A stretch of 64,000 nucleotides of DNA, taken from Pyrocephalus nanus (Eukaryota > Chordata > Aves > Passeriformes > Tyrannidae). Shown here piece by piece: positions 27,542 through 55,911 of this stretch. The notes under the pieces are model-generated. The model had not been told where the DNA came from, made no database searches, and worked only from the letters and a program-made list of their open reading frames with translations. The stretch's first letter is position 1, and every line of letters begins with the position of its first letter. The position numbers were made by a program, and so were the translations under genes. Location of the stretch: contig CM076268.1 of NCBI GenBank assembly GCA_038380795.1, positions 917,501-981,500 on the forward strand, in the 5' to 3' direction.

Positions 27542-29550
27542 AATTCATGCAGCAACAAATGGGATGAAAACAGTAAGATTTCATACAAACATGCCAAACA
27601 CCAAACAAAAAGTTTATGGAATTTGGTTTACAGTGACAGCCCTTCTTTAGAATTTGTTTTTAATGATGTGATAGCATTTCATAATAAACAGAGTTTCCCA
27701 TCAGGTCCTGATCATCAGCCCTGTCCAGAATCTCTGCCCACAGAGTGGCTGGTGGGGTTTCCATGGAGATCCATGGCCATCCCAGGCATGGCAGGGCTGG
27801 GAATGGATTCCTTCACTCCCCTCACCACCCCTTATGGCAGGGACTGAGCAGCAGGGAATGATGAAGTGAATTGCTCAGAGGAAACAGTCAACCTGGGAAT
27901 TGAGTTCCAGTTGCCCAGCTCCCCAGCAGCAGCCAAACCACAGGCTATTGTTTGCTTTGGAAGCCTCTGGACATCTCCAGATATTTGAAGTCAGATTTTA
28001 TGAGTGGACTCACTATGAACATAGAATGGTCCAACACTGTACAACACCAGGGCAGGCTTTTATACTCCCAGGCCATGGTAAATCTTTGCTACAAAAGCAT
28101 TCTAACATGCTTTTTACATGGCTTATTTTTCAGGAACATATCCCTTGGGGATGCAGATTGTTTCCTCAGGACTCAAACATTCTCACGTGGTAAAATGAAG
28201 TAGGAGGACCCAGTGAAAGGAGCTCTCATTTCTCATTTAATTTACTACCTAATACTCAGCAGCCCAAGATTTATAAGGCACTACAGAACTGCCTACATGT
28301 TTCCCCTTGTGGCAGATAGCAGATAACTGTTAATAGACTTGCTTAGAAAGTTTATTTAAAGGAAGAACTTAACTGTATTATTTTTCATGGAGGTGTGAAC
28401 ATTGCTTAAGGAGCTTAAGTCTCCATGTATAAGTATTATCAGATAGGTTCATGAGGATGCTAATGTGCATTAATATGAAACTCCAAAACCAGCTTTCTAC
28501 TGGTGTATGTAGATAGGGCCATTTTGTAAATAATGCCCTTTCTGATATTGCAGAGTTCTGGGATTGCTGCATATATTATTATTGCCAGATGTAATAACAT
28601 TAACCCATAACACACACCTTCTCCATCCTCTTTCTTCAGCTCCAGTAAAATCCCCCACAAAGCCATCCCTGCAGAACCCAGTCTGCCCCTGCCTCAGGAG
28701 GGTTTTGTCTGCCCTTCTGCTCAGCACCACGAAGATGTTGTAGGAAAGCAAAGGTGCTGAGGGGCTCCACACCACTTCTCACTTTCATTTGTCAGATGGC
28801 CCCAAGTACTTTCACCTTCTGGTCCTGCTTTAAATCTTCACTACAGCAGCAAGGAGCTCACCCTGTGGGACTGGGCTCTGCTTTCCTTGCACTGTGACAG
28901 AGATGTGATGTCTGACCCCTTCCCATGCAGCTGAGCAAATTTAGAACCTTTGGCCTTCAGGAAGAGGGAAAGGTGCACACACAGCACTGCTCAGCACTTT
29001 CCAGGATTTATCCCACTCTGCACTTGCTGTGTGGTGATGAAAACGTGATTAAAGGAGAGTATATTACATTATGTCCAGCTTTAGGGAAATATTTTAATGG
29101 AAGAAAGACAGAGCCATACATTTTCTTTTTTTTTTTTTTTTTGGTTTAGCTGTAAGCTTTACCTCCTGGTATTTACAACCTGAAGCTCTCCAATATTGGG
29201 TTAGCTAATGGGATCCAGACAATGAAGCTGACTACAGGGAAAAGCAAGAGACTGTTTTAGTTTCACCAGCCAAGGAGAAGAAAAGACCTGGCTTGATAAA
29301 TGGTGAGAAGTATATTAGATGTTAAAAAATATTTCATTTTTAATAATCCTGGGTGTTACTGACAACCCAGGTAAAAAGTAAAGTTCATTTCTTCAAAATA
29401 TATTTAATCTGACAGTATCCCTTTAATTAAGTAGCAATTTAGATTTTCTTCTCCTCCACATACAAAGCTTTAATGAAACATGAAAGCCACGAAAGAAATC
29501 TGAGTGTGTTTCATGGCAAGGCATGAGGACTGATTTTCTGTTTAAATTCA

Positions 29551-29830
29551 CAGACAGTAGCTTTACAAATAACATTTAATATTTGTCGGAAGTATTATCT
29601 GCCTTTTCCCCTCACAGCATTACATTACTAAGGTAATAAGTACATGAGAATACACGATTTCCTGGCTACTGTATCGAATATGCACCTTTAAACAAAGTTA
29701 GACTTGGGAATTTACCCATATCTTAAAATGCTAATCTAACACTAATTAAAAGGCCGGTGAACGCGCTTTGATGGATTCTGGTTGGGAGCATATGACAGAT
29801 GAATTCAGATGGCATGCAGGACTGCAGCAG
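29551..29830. promoter_or_regulatory. Candidate conserved non-coding element
   Basis: Non-repetitive AT-rich sequence with unusual CpG words for such a context (TTGTCGGAAG, TATCGAATATG, GGTGAACGCGC), a TCF/SOX-like CTTTAAACAAAG and ACACTAATTAAAAGG. No coding potential. Conservation is inferred from texture only. Confidence 0.33.
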
Positions 29831-32800
29831 AATTCCAATAGCAGAGCTGCAGAGGGCTGGGGGAGCCAGGGAAGTGGTGCAGGGGCAGGGAGGGGGCAGA
29901 GCTGCAGCTCACCCTGCTCCTTTCACAGCTGCTTTCCAAGCAAACATTTGGGTGCTCCTGCATCCATCCCACCCACCCCCCCTCTGATGGATTCACCTCC
30001 TTGCTGTTCACTCTGCAGTGCTGGGCTCCTCAGAAAGGGCAGCAGCCTCCCTGGGGAGGAAAATTCACATGGCAGCATTTCCCTTCTCCCACCAACACAG
30101 GTCATTCCTCCAACCCCTTCAGCCCCACGAGCATCTCTTGCTAAAGGAGCATAAAGAGATCAGGTAAATATTTCTAGATGAGACTCTATGTCCAGTATCT
30201 CCTGTAAATAACTCTGTCTTGTAGATCTTGCTGTCTTAGAACTAGGAGAAGGCTAAACCCCAGCTTGTAATGCAGTTTGGAAGTGCATGCCCCTTTGGGA
30301 CTGGCTGCAGCCCTCTTCAGAGGCACTTATGGCATGATGGCATGTAAGAAGCTAACTGAACTGCCTTTACATCCCTTCTTCCCACAGGAGGAAAGCCAAA
30401 ATTCAATTCATGATAATGAAAAAGTTTGGTTAAAAGAGGCCATATTTTTGAAACAGTCTTCTTAGGCGTCATTCTAAAAGGATTTGGGAGCTGGAATTTC
30501 CATGTACCATTACTTACCTGCCTGTGTAAAGCAGACTCAGTCCTTCCTTGTCACACAGATGGCAGAATTCATGATATTCCTTATCCCTATTGCCCTCATA
30601 ACCCTTTATGGAGTGTTCTCCCTATGGGTAGCAGTGGAATTTTGAGCATCCCATCGAGACTGAAGGGCACTCTTCCCACATCTAAGGAAATATCCCAGCC
30701 ACTGAAGCACCAGGAACCCCAGGGTTGACTGATCCTCCCTAGAAGGGCCAAGTGAGTTTGTACAAATAATTAAATTCCCACTGCATCAAAACACTGCCTG
30801 TACTTCGGGGTTAATGCACCAGTTCATTCACAGCCTCCCTGTGAGGCAGGGGCAAAGTTGGAGTGGATCTCCATACACCCCCTGGCAAAACCAGAGACTG
30901 CAGCTGAGCAGGACCTTCTGAAAGATCAGCAGCATTTTAACAGAGGGAGCTGGGGTGGCTCTGCATGTTTGAAAATCTGGCTTGGAGTGCTTTTTCCAGG
31001 GTCTCACAGTGAAATGGTGCCAGTGCTGGATGCTGAGCTCTGCTCTTTTGAGGAAAGTCTACCCTGATTTTTTCAAAGAAGGCTCTGGGACGCTCAGAGG
31101 GTTTGATGGAGTGGGCAGAGCACGAATAGAGCTGCACAGATCTGGGGCTGCAGCTGGCTGGTGCCACTCAGGTTGTACTGAGGACAGGATGATCTTAGTC
31201 TGGCCTGCAGAAGACCATGGAAGAATATCCAGAGTCCCAATCTGCACCTTAAAAACAAGACCAGACAAGGGGGTGGGGGAGACAGTTTTTTCCAGATTGT
31301 TCTTTTTCCCTTTGTGAGGGAGGATCTTACTCTGAGCACAGCTGACTTTCTAGATGAAGAAAACCCTCCCAGTCACCAGTTCTGCTTGATCTTACTATCA
31401 CAAACTGTGTGTGCACCTCTAACATGTTCCTTGAATGCCACTTCTGTGTCCCCTGCTCTTCGATCAGAGATAAATAAACGAAAGGCAGCGTGATGCCTGT
31501 TATCTAAAAGGATTCAGGTAGAGCAAGTATCATAGCACAATCAGGAGGCTTGAAAATTGTATTTCCCTGAAAAAGACTTCTACTTGCCTTCTTGGATCAC
31601 ACACAGAGGAAGTCCAAGGTCTAGAGGGAGAAAATAACTCTCAGTAACTGAACGTTTGAACATTCATACAGGATTAATTACTTGTTTTATTTTTTTCTTT
31701 AATTTTAAATGATTGTACTGCTAGCAGAAGTGGAAAGTAAAGACTCTGATCTATGCCAGGCACTTAGTACATGCAAATACTCTGCAAGTTTTCCCTATCT
31801 TGAAGAATTTCAGCATAAACTACAAAGGCAAAGTGGACTGAACTGATCCCTGGAGAAAACATGTGCAACTCCACTTCTATAAAAAGACTGCTTGCTTCAA
31901 TAGCTCTGTCCCCATTTATCCTCAGGATGAATTCACACATTTTTTTCTATTATTAGATGGACGTCCTATTTCTAATGGAGTCTACGTGATCTAAGCACTT
32001 CCACTGATTTTTATTTATTTTTTTTCCTAGAAGTAAAATTCCCTGCTTAGGGGATGAATTGCATTACTGAGCAGAGCTGTAAGGATCAATCGAGGTGCAT
32101 TAACATCTGCAATGCCATTATGCCAGGTCTGAAATGCTGGGCTAGACAGGAAATTTCAAACAAAGCATCTGCTCAGTCTTGGTCAAGCAAATCTTTTGTC
32201 TGAGGAATATTGCACGAGCAAATCAGTGCACCAGGGGTTGGACTGCTCTCGAAATGTCACCAAAATGCAGGAAACTCACAACAACCAAATAACATGGGAA
32301 TTTCCAACAGTTATTCCCCAAAACCTGTTTTCACAAAAATTTGCATCCTAGATGTCATTGTGGTTCATAAATTTCTAGTTAACATTTACTTAAGACAATA
32401 ATTTAGTCAACTGAAATATTGAGTACAAGCCAAAGGCAAAATGTGTAAGACCAGTGGGTTATGAGCAGTGGAAAGGAGATGCCCAGAGCAGATTAGGGGT
32501 GAATCACAAGGGTTGCAGCCAGGTTTTCCCTGTGTAAAAGTCAGATGTCAGGCTGCCTGTGCTTGGTTATGATTAGCATGAGATCAGCTCCCTGTATCCT
32601 GTGACTCACACTCTCCACAGCCTTGGCCAACTTTCCCAACCTGTCTGTGCTCTTATTTTTGGGGGAGAAAAGGTGTATTTACCCCCAGGCACCCCTGGGT
32701 GAGCAGCCCTGACTCTGAGCTGTGTGCAGGGCCAGAGGGACAGCGATGAAGTGTTTGACTGAGGGTCAATACATCTCCAGGAGCACTTTGTTCACATCTG

Positions 32801-35800
32801 TGCAGGCAGGACACGTTCTGCCCACACCAGAGGGAGCTCAGACACGCCAGGCAGAGGCTGTGCCTGATTTTCCACCTTGCATGAGCACAGGGAGGCACGT
32901 TCAGAAGGCACCCAGGATTCCAGAGGCAGCCTCACCAGACTGCACTGCTGACCCGAGTGTTTGTATAACCCAGGAACTCCCTCCTTCCAAAGCAAGGAGC
33001 TGTGCTGATGAAGGTCTGGGCACTCTACATGGCCAGTTTGGTGGTTTTGCAGTTCTCCCCAGCCCCTGTCCAGTGCTGGCAGCAGTGACTGGTCCACCTC
33101 TGGCAGCAGCATCTGGTTATCTCATGTGACAGCAATGAAAGGGACCCCTGGGCTGTGATAAGCTCCCCTTGAAGCACACAACAACCTTCCTGGGAAGGTC
33201 TTTTTTGTTATGACAGCAGGAGTTGTGTGGAATTCCACAGAGCTCACATGCTGAAATACAAACAACAAGGAGGCAGCCTTGAGTAAGCTGTGCTAAACAC
33301 AGTGTTTTAACACTCCCTGTACCTAAACAACAGCAAGGGATGCACCCTCAGCTTCTGGAAACCAAGCATGTTTTTCAACAGACAAACTTTTTCTCACCAT
33401 TGACAGCAGAGGAGCTGGAAGAGTTTCCACCACACATTTGCCTTTCTTTATCTCTGGTCTTGCAGCCTTTCCTTGCTTTCAGTTCCTCCCTTCCCCTTTC
33501 CCACAGTTCAGTTTACCCTTTTCCTTGCATCAAAGAAATAGGATCTGAAGCCTGGAATCACAACACTCCCTTCTCCACAACTCATTCCACTTCAGCTTAC
33601 TCAAGGCTGAGAGAAAGCAAACAATCCAGAAACCTCGGAGGTAAGACCCAGATTTTCTGATGGAGCCCATTAAATCCAGTGAGAATCCCATTCTGAGGAT
33701 CTGTAAATACCTGCTGGAACTCTGGCAGCATGCAGTGCTGGGACCAATGAATATTAATGCAGGAGAACTGAGCTCAGCCACCAGCAAAGCAGTTAAACAC
33801 TGACACAGCCTGTGTAGAAGGAGCTCTCCTAAGTGTTAAGTGCTAGATTATGTTCAGCAGCACCAAGCACAGCAGTCCCCTGCTTAATTTTCTCCACCTA
33901 ACAGTTGCCTTCAGAGTTTAAAGATTTATGCACCCTTGTGCACTCAGCATTGAAACAGGAGCTAATTTCCATGCCCCTTAGCAAATGCAGGTCCGTGTCT
34001 CCAATCCTTTGTTTTCACACAAATTTTGTCACCCTTATTTGTTCCACTCTGGCCAGTTTTGGAGTAAAGGATCTTCTTGATTGAGGGCAGCAGAATATGA
34101 TCCCCAGACTGTAGTCTGTGGCTAAATTGTGCCACTTTCATGATGAAAGAGTCTGGCAATATATTCCTAGAGCATGGGTTTTTTGATTGAATCAGAAAAG
34201 AAAAAGAAAATTAATTACATCAGATAATTCCATGCTTCAAATCCATATTTAACAACACTGTCCAGCATTATCATCAGCTACCCAAATCAATGAAGGTGAT
34301 TCCAGTGGGAGTGCTGTGAGACTAAAATGAGCCCTTGAGTACAGTAGGACCTGAGATAATGTGAGAGGTTTACACATTCCCTCTTTCCTCTTCCAAAGGA
34401 AGCTCATCCTGCCTTTTTCTCACCTCCACTCCCCCAATTAGCTCTACACAACTCCTTGTGGACAGGCACTCTAAACTAAATCACTGAAAGGAACTGCTTT
34501 AAAAATACACCCTTTTTCCTTTAGGAAGAAGCCACTGGAAAGCAAGGAGAACCTGCTCCAGCACACCAGGCAGGTAACCTTGAGGCCCGACCCCAAAGGC
34601 TGTGAGATGTGACACCAATCTTTAAAAAGCCTGCTAAAGGCATGACATGAAATAGCAGCCCCACACAGCCTGGAAAAACACCCTGTTGGCTTGACAAAGT
34701 GCACCCAAATCCCTTCCCTGAGCTGTTCTTCAAAAATTAAAGTGACCTGAAGCTGAGCATATTTTAAAGTGTTGTTTGTTAAACAAACAAACAAAAAACA
34801 CAGCAAGAGAAGCAAAGGAAATCATTCTTAACCAAGAGTGTTCTGTGATGTATTTCTGCGAGCAAGGCCCTTGGCACTGCTGTGGTGAAAGCAGAGGACA
34901 TTTTGTAAATGCATTCCTATAAACAGAGAAGTGTTCAAATTGGAAGAGCCCGTCTGGCTGACTCTCCCCCTCTGCAGCTCGTGTACTCCTTCAGCAGATA
35001 ACAGAGCACAGCTCTTGCTAGCAGGCTGCTCTCCACATTCTCTTCATTAACTCTGGGAGAAATAAAAGCTCCCTTCGACATTGTTTGATGGTAATTAGAA
35101 GCTGAATCGGGAAATGTGTCAACCTGCCGACGTTCCTTGGGTGTTTACAGTTTATTCTGGCACATTACACCTAGTTTTATTTAGGGCTTTCTTAGAAACC
35201 TCTGTTATTACAGGGAGTGTAGTTGGAGGAGCTGGTGACATACTTGGAATATAATTGTGGAGAAGGTGTTTTTATAAATTCCACACTAGAGGAATCAAGT
35301 GTTGAAAAAAATCTCAGTGCTCCCTGGATATGCTGGGAATCTTTTCAATTCACAAAATAGGATGATTTTTCATCACAGATGATTGGACAGAATCAACATC
35401 CCCAGAGAAGATGCAGACTGTTTTTCTTTATCCCTTTGAGCAGCACTGGTAAATTCACAGTGCTAGCAGTTTGGAATCAATGGTCTCTACCAGTAGAGGC
35501 CAAGTAGCATTTCAGTCTTAAAGAAGATCTGAGAAGTTCTCTACCTGGGAAGCTTTAAAATACCCTAAACACTCTCTAGCTAGGAGTCCACAGGCAGGAT
35601 TACACTTCACCCTGTGTCTGAATGTGCTGTTTGGGCTGTAAGAGAGTTGCTCATCTCAGACAGGCTGTGAACAAAATGATGAACAAAACTCCCTCTTGGG
35701 CTACCAGAAAGCAGTCAGTTCTCATTTGGGTTAGAACCCTTATTTCCACACCTGTCTTTCCTTTTACACTGTAAGTGTTGCACCCAGTCACAGCAGACAT

Positions 35801-38800
35801 TGCCAAAGGCTGATTCACCAGGACAGGAACACGGAAACACAGACACTCATTTCAACCTGTGGCCTCTTTAGGCTGGCCTGAAGTCACTTCCATCGGGGTG
35901 AGTCAAGCAGTCAGCACACCTGGGAAGCTCCCAGAGACACGAATGCACTCTGTAGGTCAGGATGATGATTCAGTATCTGACATGCCTCTCTGACCTGGAA
36001 CTCAACCAACACCTTGTCATGACACTGCCATTTCACTGCTAACAGCTTTCTCCTTCCTCACACGGTGCCCACTGCATTTCTGAGCAGAAGGAAAGAGCAC
36101 GACAAGAGCAATCATGTGCAAAATCTGCAGAGCTCCTTTTATAAAGCTGGCTGTTTGCATTTCTTAGTACCTTTGTAACTCCTATGATTTTTGAGGACAA
36201 AACGTTATATTCCAGGTCTGATTCCAAGGAAAGAAACAGAACTCTCAACTCTGTCACAAACAGTTCCTCAGAAATCAGGAAGACAAGATCTGATGGTATA
36301 ATAAACACAGCTGGAGGCAGATCAAAGCAGTGCAGGCATTTTTCAACAAGAAAGATGACAACTTTTCTCAGATGACATTAAGGTTTCTACTTACTCTTGC
36401 GATGCTGGGAACATCTGCGTTCAACGTCCCGGTTTTTTTACTCTCGTGGTGGGACAGATGGTAACAAGGTGCCCAATTCCCAATGCCCTTCAATGAGATT
36501 TAGGCACCTGCCTCACCATTTTTCAAGGCTGACTTCTCTGTGTTATTCTCAGCTTTGACAAAGTACAAAGCAGGAGATTCCATTTGCCACTCTGCTGCCA
36601 GGTTTGCCCTCACACAAACTGCTCACCCTTTGGATTCCTCTTTTTAGCCACCCCATTTGTGAACTAAAACCCCACCCTTTTACTAATATATTTAATACTT
36701 TTTAAGATGCTTTGAGCTCGCACTAGAGGCACACTATAAATACACCCACACCTAAATTACCAACATTCAAAAATAACAGGAAAAATACTTGTTGGTGGAT
36801 TAGCTACATAAGATCAATGCCAAATAAAAATCTACTTTGGTTTTGCTAAGGTCATTTAGTGCTGTGCAATTCTCATAAGGTAAATATTTTTGAAAGTGGG
36901 GAATGCTTTGAGATTAGGCAATACATTACAGTTTTTGATCAAATGCCAGAAGCCATAGGTGAATAGGAAACAGACATCAGTAATTACAGTTCGTACTTCA
37001 GCTATTTCAAAACCCCTTGCTTCAATGAGCAAGTATTAACTGGACAGACACTCCTTCACAAATTAGAGGCTGCAAAGACTTATTACACACCATATTTATC
37101 TTTGAAACTTGTCCAACAGAATTAAACTAAAAAAAAATAATGATACAGATTATGGTTGCAGGCAAAGAACTATTAAAACTCAAACAACTATATATATGTT
37201 TTTATCTGTCAAACTGTCCCTGCAGCCACGCTTTGGTTAAGGAGCTCAGGAATGTGGTATTAAGAAATTCTAGTAATTGTATTAGTATGCTGTTGTCAAA
37301 CTTCAAACTGGCTGTACTTTATCACAAAGAATTTCTTGATTGTGCAGGCCTTCGAATGCAACAGAATGGCAAGAACAGGAGGTGGGAGCAGAAATGCAAC
37401 TTTTTCCTCAGAAGACTTAAGGTTATTCAGGATATCCAGGCTAGCACCATGACCAATGTTGGACAAAACATGACATTGTGGTGGAGAAAGAACTGGGGCA
37501 AAACTAGTGCAGGCAGTCATGATCCTCAAGCCTTCAGAGGGGAGGAGGGTGCTCAGGCAAGGCTGCTTTCAACTGTTGCACAGCTCAAGACAGCACCAAA
37601 TGAGCTCCTAATAAATACTTGGCCTCACAACAGATTCATACCAAAATTTATAATTTGAGCACATTCCTCTAGGTTTCAGTCCGACAAGAAGCTCATGCAA
37701 ACTTTTCATTTGCTAAAAGAATTATTATTACATCTCAAATTTAGTTTGGTGTAAGACATTTAGGCTGATTAAAAAGCTTAACTAGTTAAATTAACTAAAC
37801 CAAGCATTTGGATTGTTTCAACACCATTAAACAGAAGAAGTTAGGTCTCAGAATGCAGTTTTACTTGTTTGGTCAAAATTTACAATACAGAAACAAAAAC
37901 TACAAATAAAAGTGTCAGGAATGCAAAACATTTCAAAACAGATCACCAATTTAGGAGGATGCTTATTAAAGGCACCACCATCTATTCATTTATTATGTAT
38001 TTATATGATCTCCATAAAGCTGTACTAGGCTTTTGAATTTTCCCTGTTAACCAGAGATTTTTGATCATGGTATAATTCTGGAAATCAACTATAATAAGCA
38101 AATACTTTAGGTAGATAAAAATGCTTGAAATGTGACCATTCTAAATTCATCATACAAGTAACCCAATGCAAATATTCTGCATACTTCCTAAACAGTTACA
38201 CAATTAATGACCTAACATAAAACTGATTGGTAAAGTGAGAAGTATTAGAGGTGTTTGGGCAGTAGCTGGTTTTTGAGGGTTTGGATTTCTTTTACAGCAC
38301 ATTTTCATAACAAAAACCACTGATCCCTGTAACCAGATCAAGATCTTGATTTGACAAATAAATACTGTTACTATTAAGAGTCATTACTGCAAAAATATAT
38401 ACAGCATATTTAATATATTATAGTAGTAATTTAAAATGTTTAATGGAACACTGCTGATGTGTTTGGCACTAAATAATCAGCACCACTCTGCTTTTCAGTA
38501 TATAACAAGCAGAAAGGTGAACTGTATCTAACACCTATCTGCCAGGTGCTTAAAAAATAACAGAAATTATGGACAGAGTGCCTGAGCTTTTGGAGAGGAG
38601 CACTTGGAACTGAGAAAATTCTCGATGAAGGTTCATGGTGTAACCTGTGTGTTTACACACTTAAACATGCAATTTTCCTTTATAATCACTTTACTAGAGA
38701 TAACACTTGCTTCCTTCCACACACAAGTTCCTAAAGCAATGTAGTTTGTAAACCTGGTGTGAGATTTATGGTGTTATACTGCAGAAACCTGTTTAGCCCC

Positions 38801-38929
38801 TGATTTACAATCCTGGCAATTGTGTTCAACTCTGTCATCACAGCTAATTACAGCTAACTGCAGATTACCATACTGCAAACTCTCATCTGTGTGAAAGAAA
38901 TACGATGTTCTGCTAAAAAAAAAAAAAAA
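29831..38929. other. Non-coding sequence, no gene recognised
   Basis: Unique DNA of mixed composition. It has the 14-bp palindrome TGTGGAATTCCACA at 33226-33239, a candidate conserved patch at 35.03-35.22 kb, a 172-codon unassigned frame at 37140-37658 and A17 at 38915-38931. No CR1 was recognised. Confidence 0.6.
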
Positions 38930-38931
38930 AA

Positions 38932-39200
38932 GACAGAGAATCAAATATCCCGAGGGCTAATGAACAAAAATGCACCATTCCAGCTCCGGCTGCAAAGCTG
39001 AACTCTCCCAATTGCTGCCGTAAAACTTCCAATTGCTATTTGTTGGCAAGGTGTTTTAGCCTCAAGTGCTTCCATAGTAAAACACCATTAAGCTAATACC
39101 ACACCTCTGGCCTGAAACATATTAATCTTGGTTAACAATAACTGACATTTACGTTACTGATTCAGTTCGGGCCTCGTGGTGGCTAAACACGCACGCAAGA
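38932..39200. promoter_or_regulatory. Candidate conserved non-coding element 3' of FAM204A
   Basis: Non-repetitive sequence with retained CpGs (TATCCCGAGGGC, CTCCGGCTGC, TGCCGTAAAAC, TTCGGGCCTCGTGG, CACGCACGC) amid AT-rich surroundings, and AACATATTAATCTTGG. It begins about 600 bp beyond the predicted FAM204A poly(A) site. It might be a regulatory element or an extended 3' UTR; neither is demonstrated. Confidence 0.3.
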
Positions 39201-39784
39201 GCTTCAGGGAGGAAAGTTATTAGTTCTGAATGTGTACTCACTTTTCACTGAGAACAATTTCAAAGAAACATTATCACCAGTTCTTGTTATAGTCTTATAA
39301 CATAAACATTCAAATCCTAATTGATCTCTAAAACACATGACTCCGAGTGAAATCTGCATTTGTATCTCAGGTGCAGTTGACTGCACGACGTTAACACGTT
39401 TCAGATATTTTTCCAAGATACACATTTCTGTATTTTATCTGCTCAAAGAAATTGGTGCTTTTAAAATATGTGTTCTTGGGAAGGAGAGAAAAATGGGAAT
39501 TTGAAATATTCTGAAGAGTGTGGCACCAGGACATGACAAAAAGTACCAGATCCTTCCAGGAGAGGGAGGATGGACCTTTTCAGACAAATGTTTTGTGTTT
39601 CTATTTACTAAGGCTATAAATGCATAAATAATATTGGTTTAAAACAGGTAGGATTGTTTTGCTTTTCTTTATTTAGAGTTCCCCCCAGGGTTCAAGCAGA
39701 AAAGCAGTACTGCTTGCATTAATTCTGTGTAACCCCAGCAGGAAAACTTACCCTTCCCCTCATACCCACCCCTCACACCTGTAG

Positions 39785-39820
39785 TACAGCACAAAACACG
39801 TTTGGACCAAGTGTTTTATT
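39785..39820 (-). other. Predicted FAM204A poly(A) signal and downstream GU-rich element
   Basis: On the minus strand AATAAA lies at 39820-39815, followed after about 17 nt by a U/G-rich stretch (TGTTTTGTGCTGT, 39797-39785). This is the standard arrangement for cleavage and polyadenylation, placing the transcript end near 39800. The other AATAAA (39673-39668) has no clear GU-rich element close by. Confidence 0.65.
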
Positions 39821-40111
39821 CCAAGTTCAGGCAGTTCTCTATCAGACTCCAAATGCATTCCGAAATGCATTAGCTAAGTTTTTCATATTTATGAGAAAAG
39901 TGCTATATTTAATGTAGATTGATTTTTAAATAATATTTTTTACTATTTCTTAAGACAGCACCAAAACAAGCCAGTGCAGTCTAAGAGCAGGAAGGTAAAT
40001 ACAAGGCACTGGATGTGCTGGGGTTTTTTTTTATGCTTAGATTTAACAAGATGCCTACAAAGATTCTTCAAGTAACAACAGGTATGTGACTTCTGAGGAA
40101 AGCACGGCAGA

Positions 40112-55224
<15,113 letters not shown>

Positions 55225-55470
55225 CTCCCACTCTCAGCAAGTCCAAACCACGTCCAGGCACTGCAGACACACCAGGTCACCCATCCCGAGGGGAAAACAA
55301 CCTGCAGGAGAGAGAAACAAGCAGCAAACACGTAATCAGAAATATTTCAGCTTCTCACAAGCAACTATGAGTGCACGCTTTAGACAAACACATTATAAAG
55401 CTTCTACTACTTACTATTTCAGAGAGGAGCAGACGATTTGAGCGCACAAGTTGACGCTTTAGTTCATTCC

Positions 55471-55492
55471 GCCCCCCCCCCCCCCCCCCCCC
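55471..55492. repeat. Poly(C)22 homopolymer in FAM204A intron 1
   Basis: There are 22 consecutive C on the plus strand, so the FAM204A transcript and coding strand carry G22. It lies inside the CpG island about 170 bp upstream of exon 2. Such tracts are hypervariable in length and prone to quadruplex formation and sequencing error, so the exact count is uncertain. Confidence 0.9.
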
Positions 55493-55832
55493 GTCCTTTA
55501 AAGTTGTGCCCCTTCGCATTTATTTACGGCCGCTTTCGGTTTAGGGGCGACTGCGCAGCAATCGCCTCCCGTCCCTCCACCGGAGCAGCTTCCCGGGAGC
55601 AAAACCCCTGCCCTGGCCGGCAGAGCCCGCCCGGGGCACCCGCTCCGGAGGAGAAGCGGCTCCACCGCAGGGCGGGGAACGGCAAATGGCCCCTCCCGTC
55701 TCCCCGGCCGCCGCAGGCCGGGCGGCGCTGCCAACAGCCCGCGGGGAGCCCGCAAAATCCCGCATAGAGCCCGCACAGAGCCCGCAGAGCTCCCCCGCTG
55801 TCCCGGCCCCGTCCCCGCCCGGCCGTGTTTAC

Positions 55833-55860
55833 CTGGCCGCCATCTTGGCACCGCCGGAAC
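55833..55860 (-). other. FAM204A: FAM204A exon 1 (non-coding leader; 5' end not fixed)
   Basis: On the minus strand the promoter core reads CCAAGATGGCGGCCAG followed by GTAAAC, a good splice donor, so exon 1 ends at 55833. The AAGATGGCGGC word is the YY1 motif that commonly overlaps start sites of TATA-less housekeeping promoters. The start site is therefore probably within about 10-30 bases upstream, but this is inferred and the upper coordinate is approximate. The ATG inside this word (55843-55841) is not the FAM204A start: read through the splice into exon 2 it opens an 11-codon upstream ORF that stops before the true start. Confidence 0.6.
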
Positions 55861-55911
55861 ACCCCGCCCGCCCATTGGGCTGTGCCGCGCAGCCAATCAG
55901 CGGCCGCGCCG

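Larger units (their letters stand above)
21421..29550. other. Non-coding sequence, no gene seen
   Basis: The 21.5-24.5 kb part is of moderate GC with many overlapping unrecognisable frames; the 24.8-27.5 kb part is AT-rich. Contents: A16 at 22357, the (TAA)n block at 24.01 kb, the palindrome at 27.52 kb and T17 at 29126. No CR1 or exon was recognised. Confidence 0.6.
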
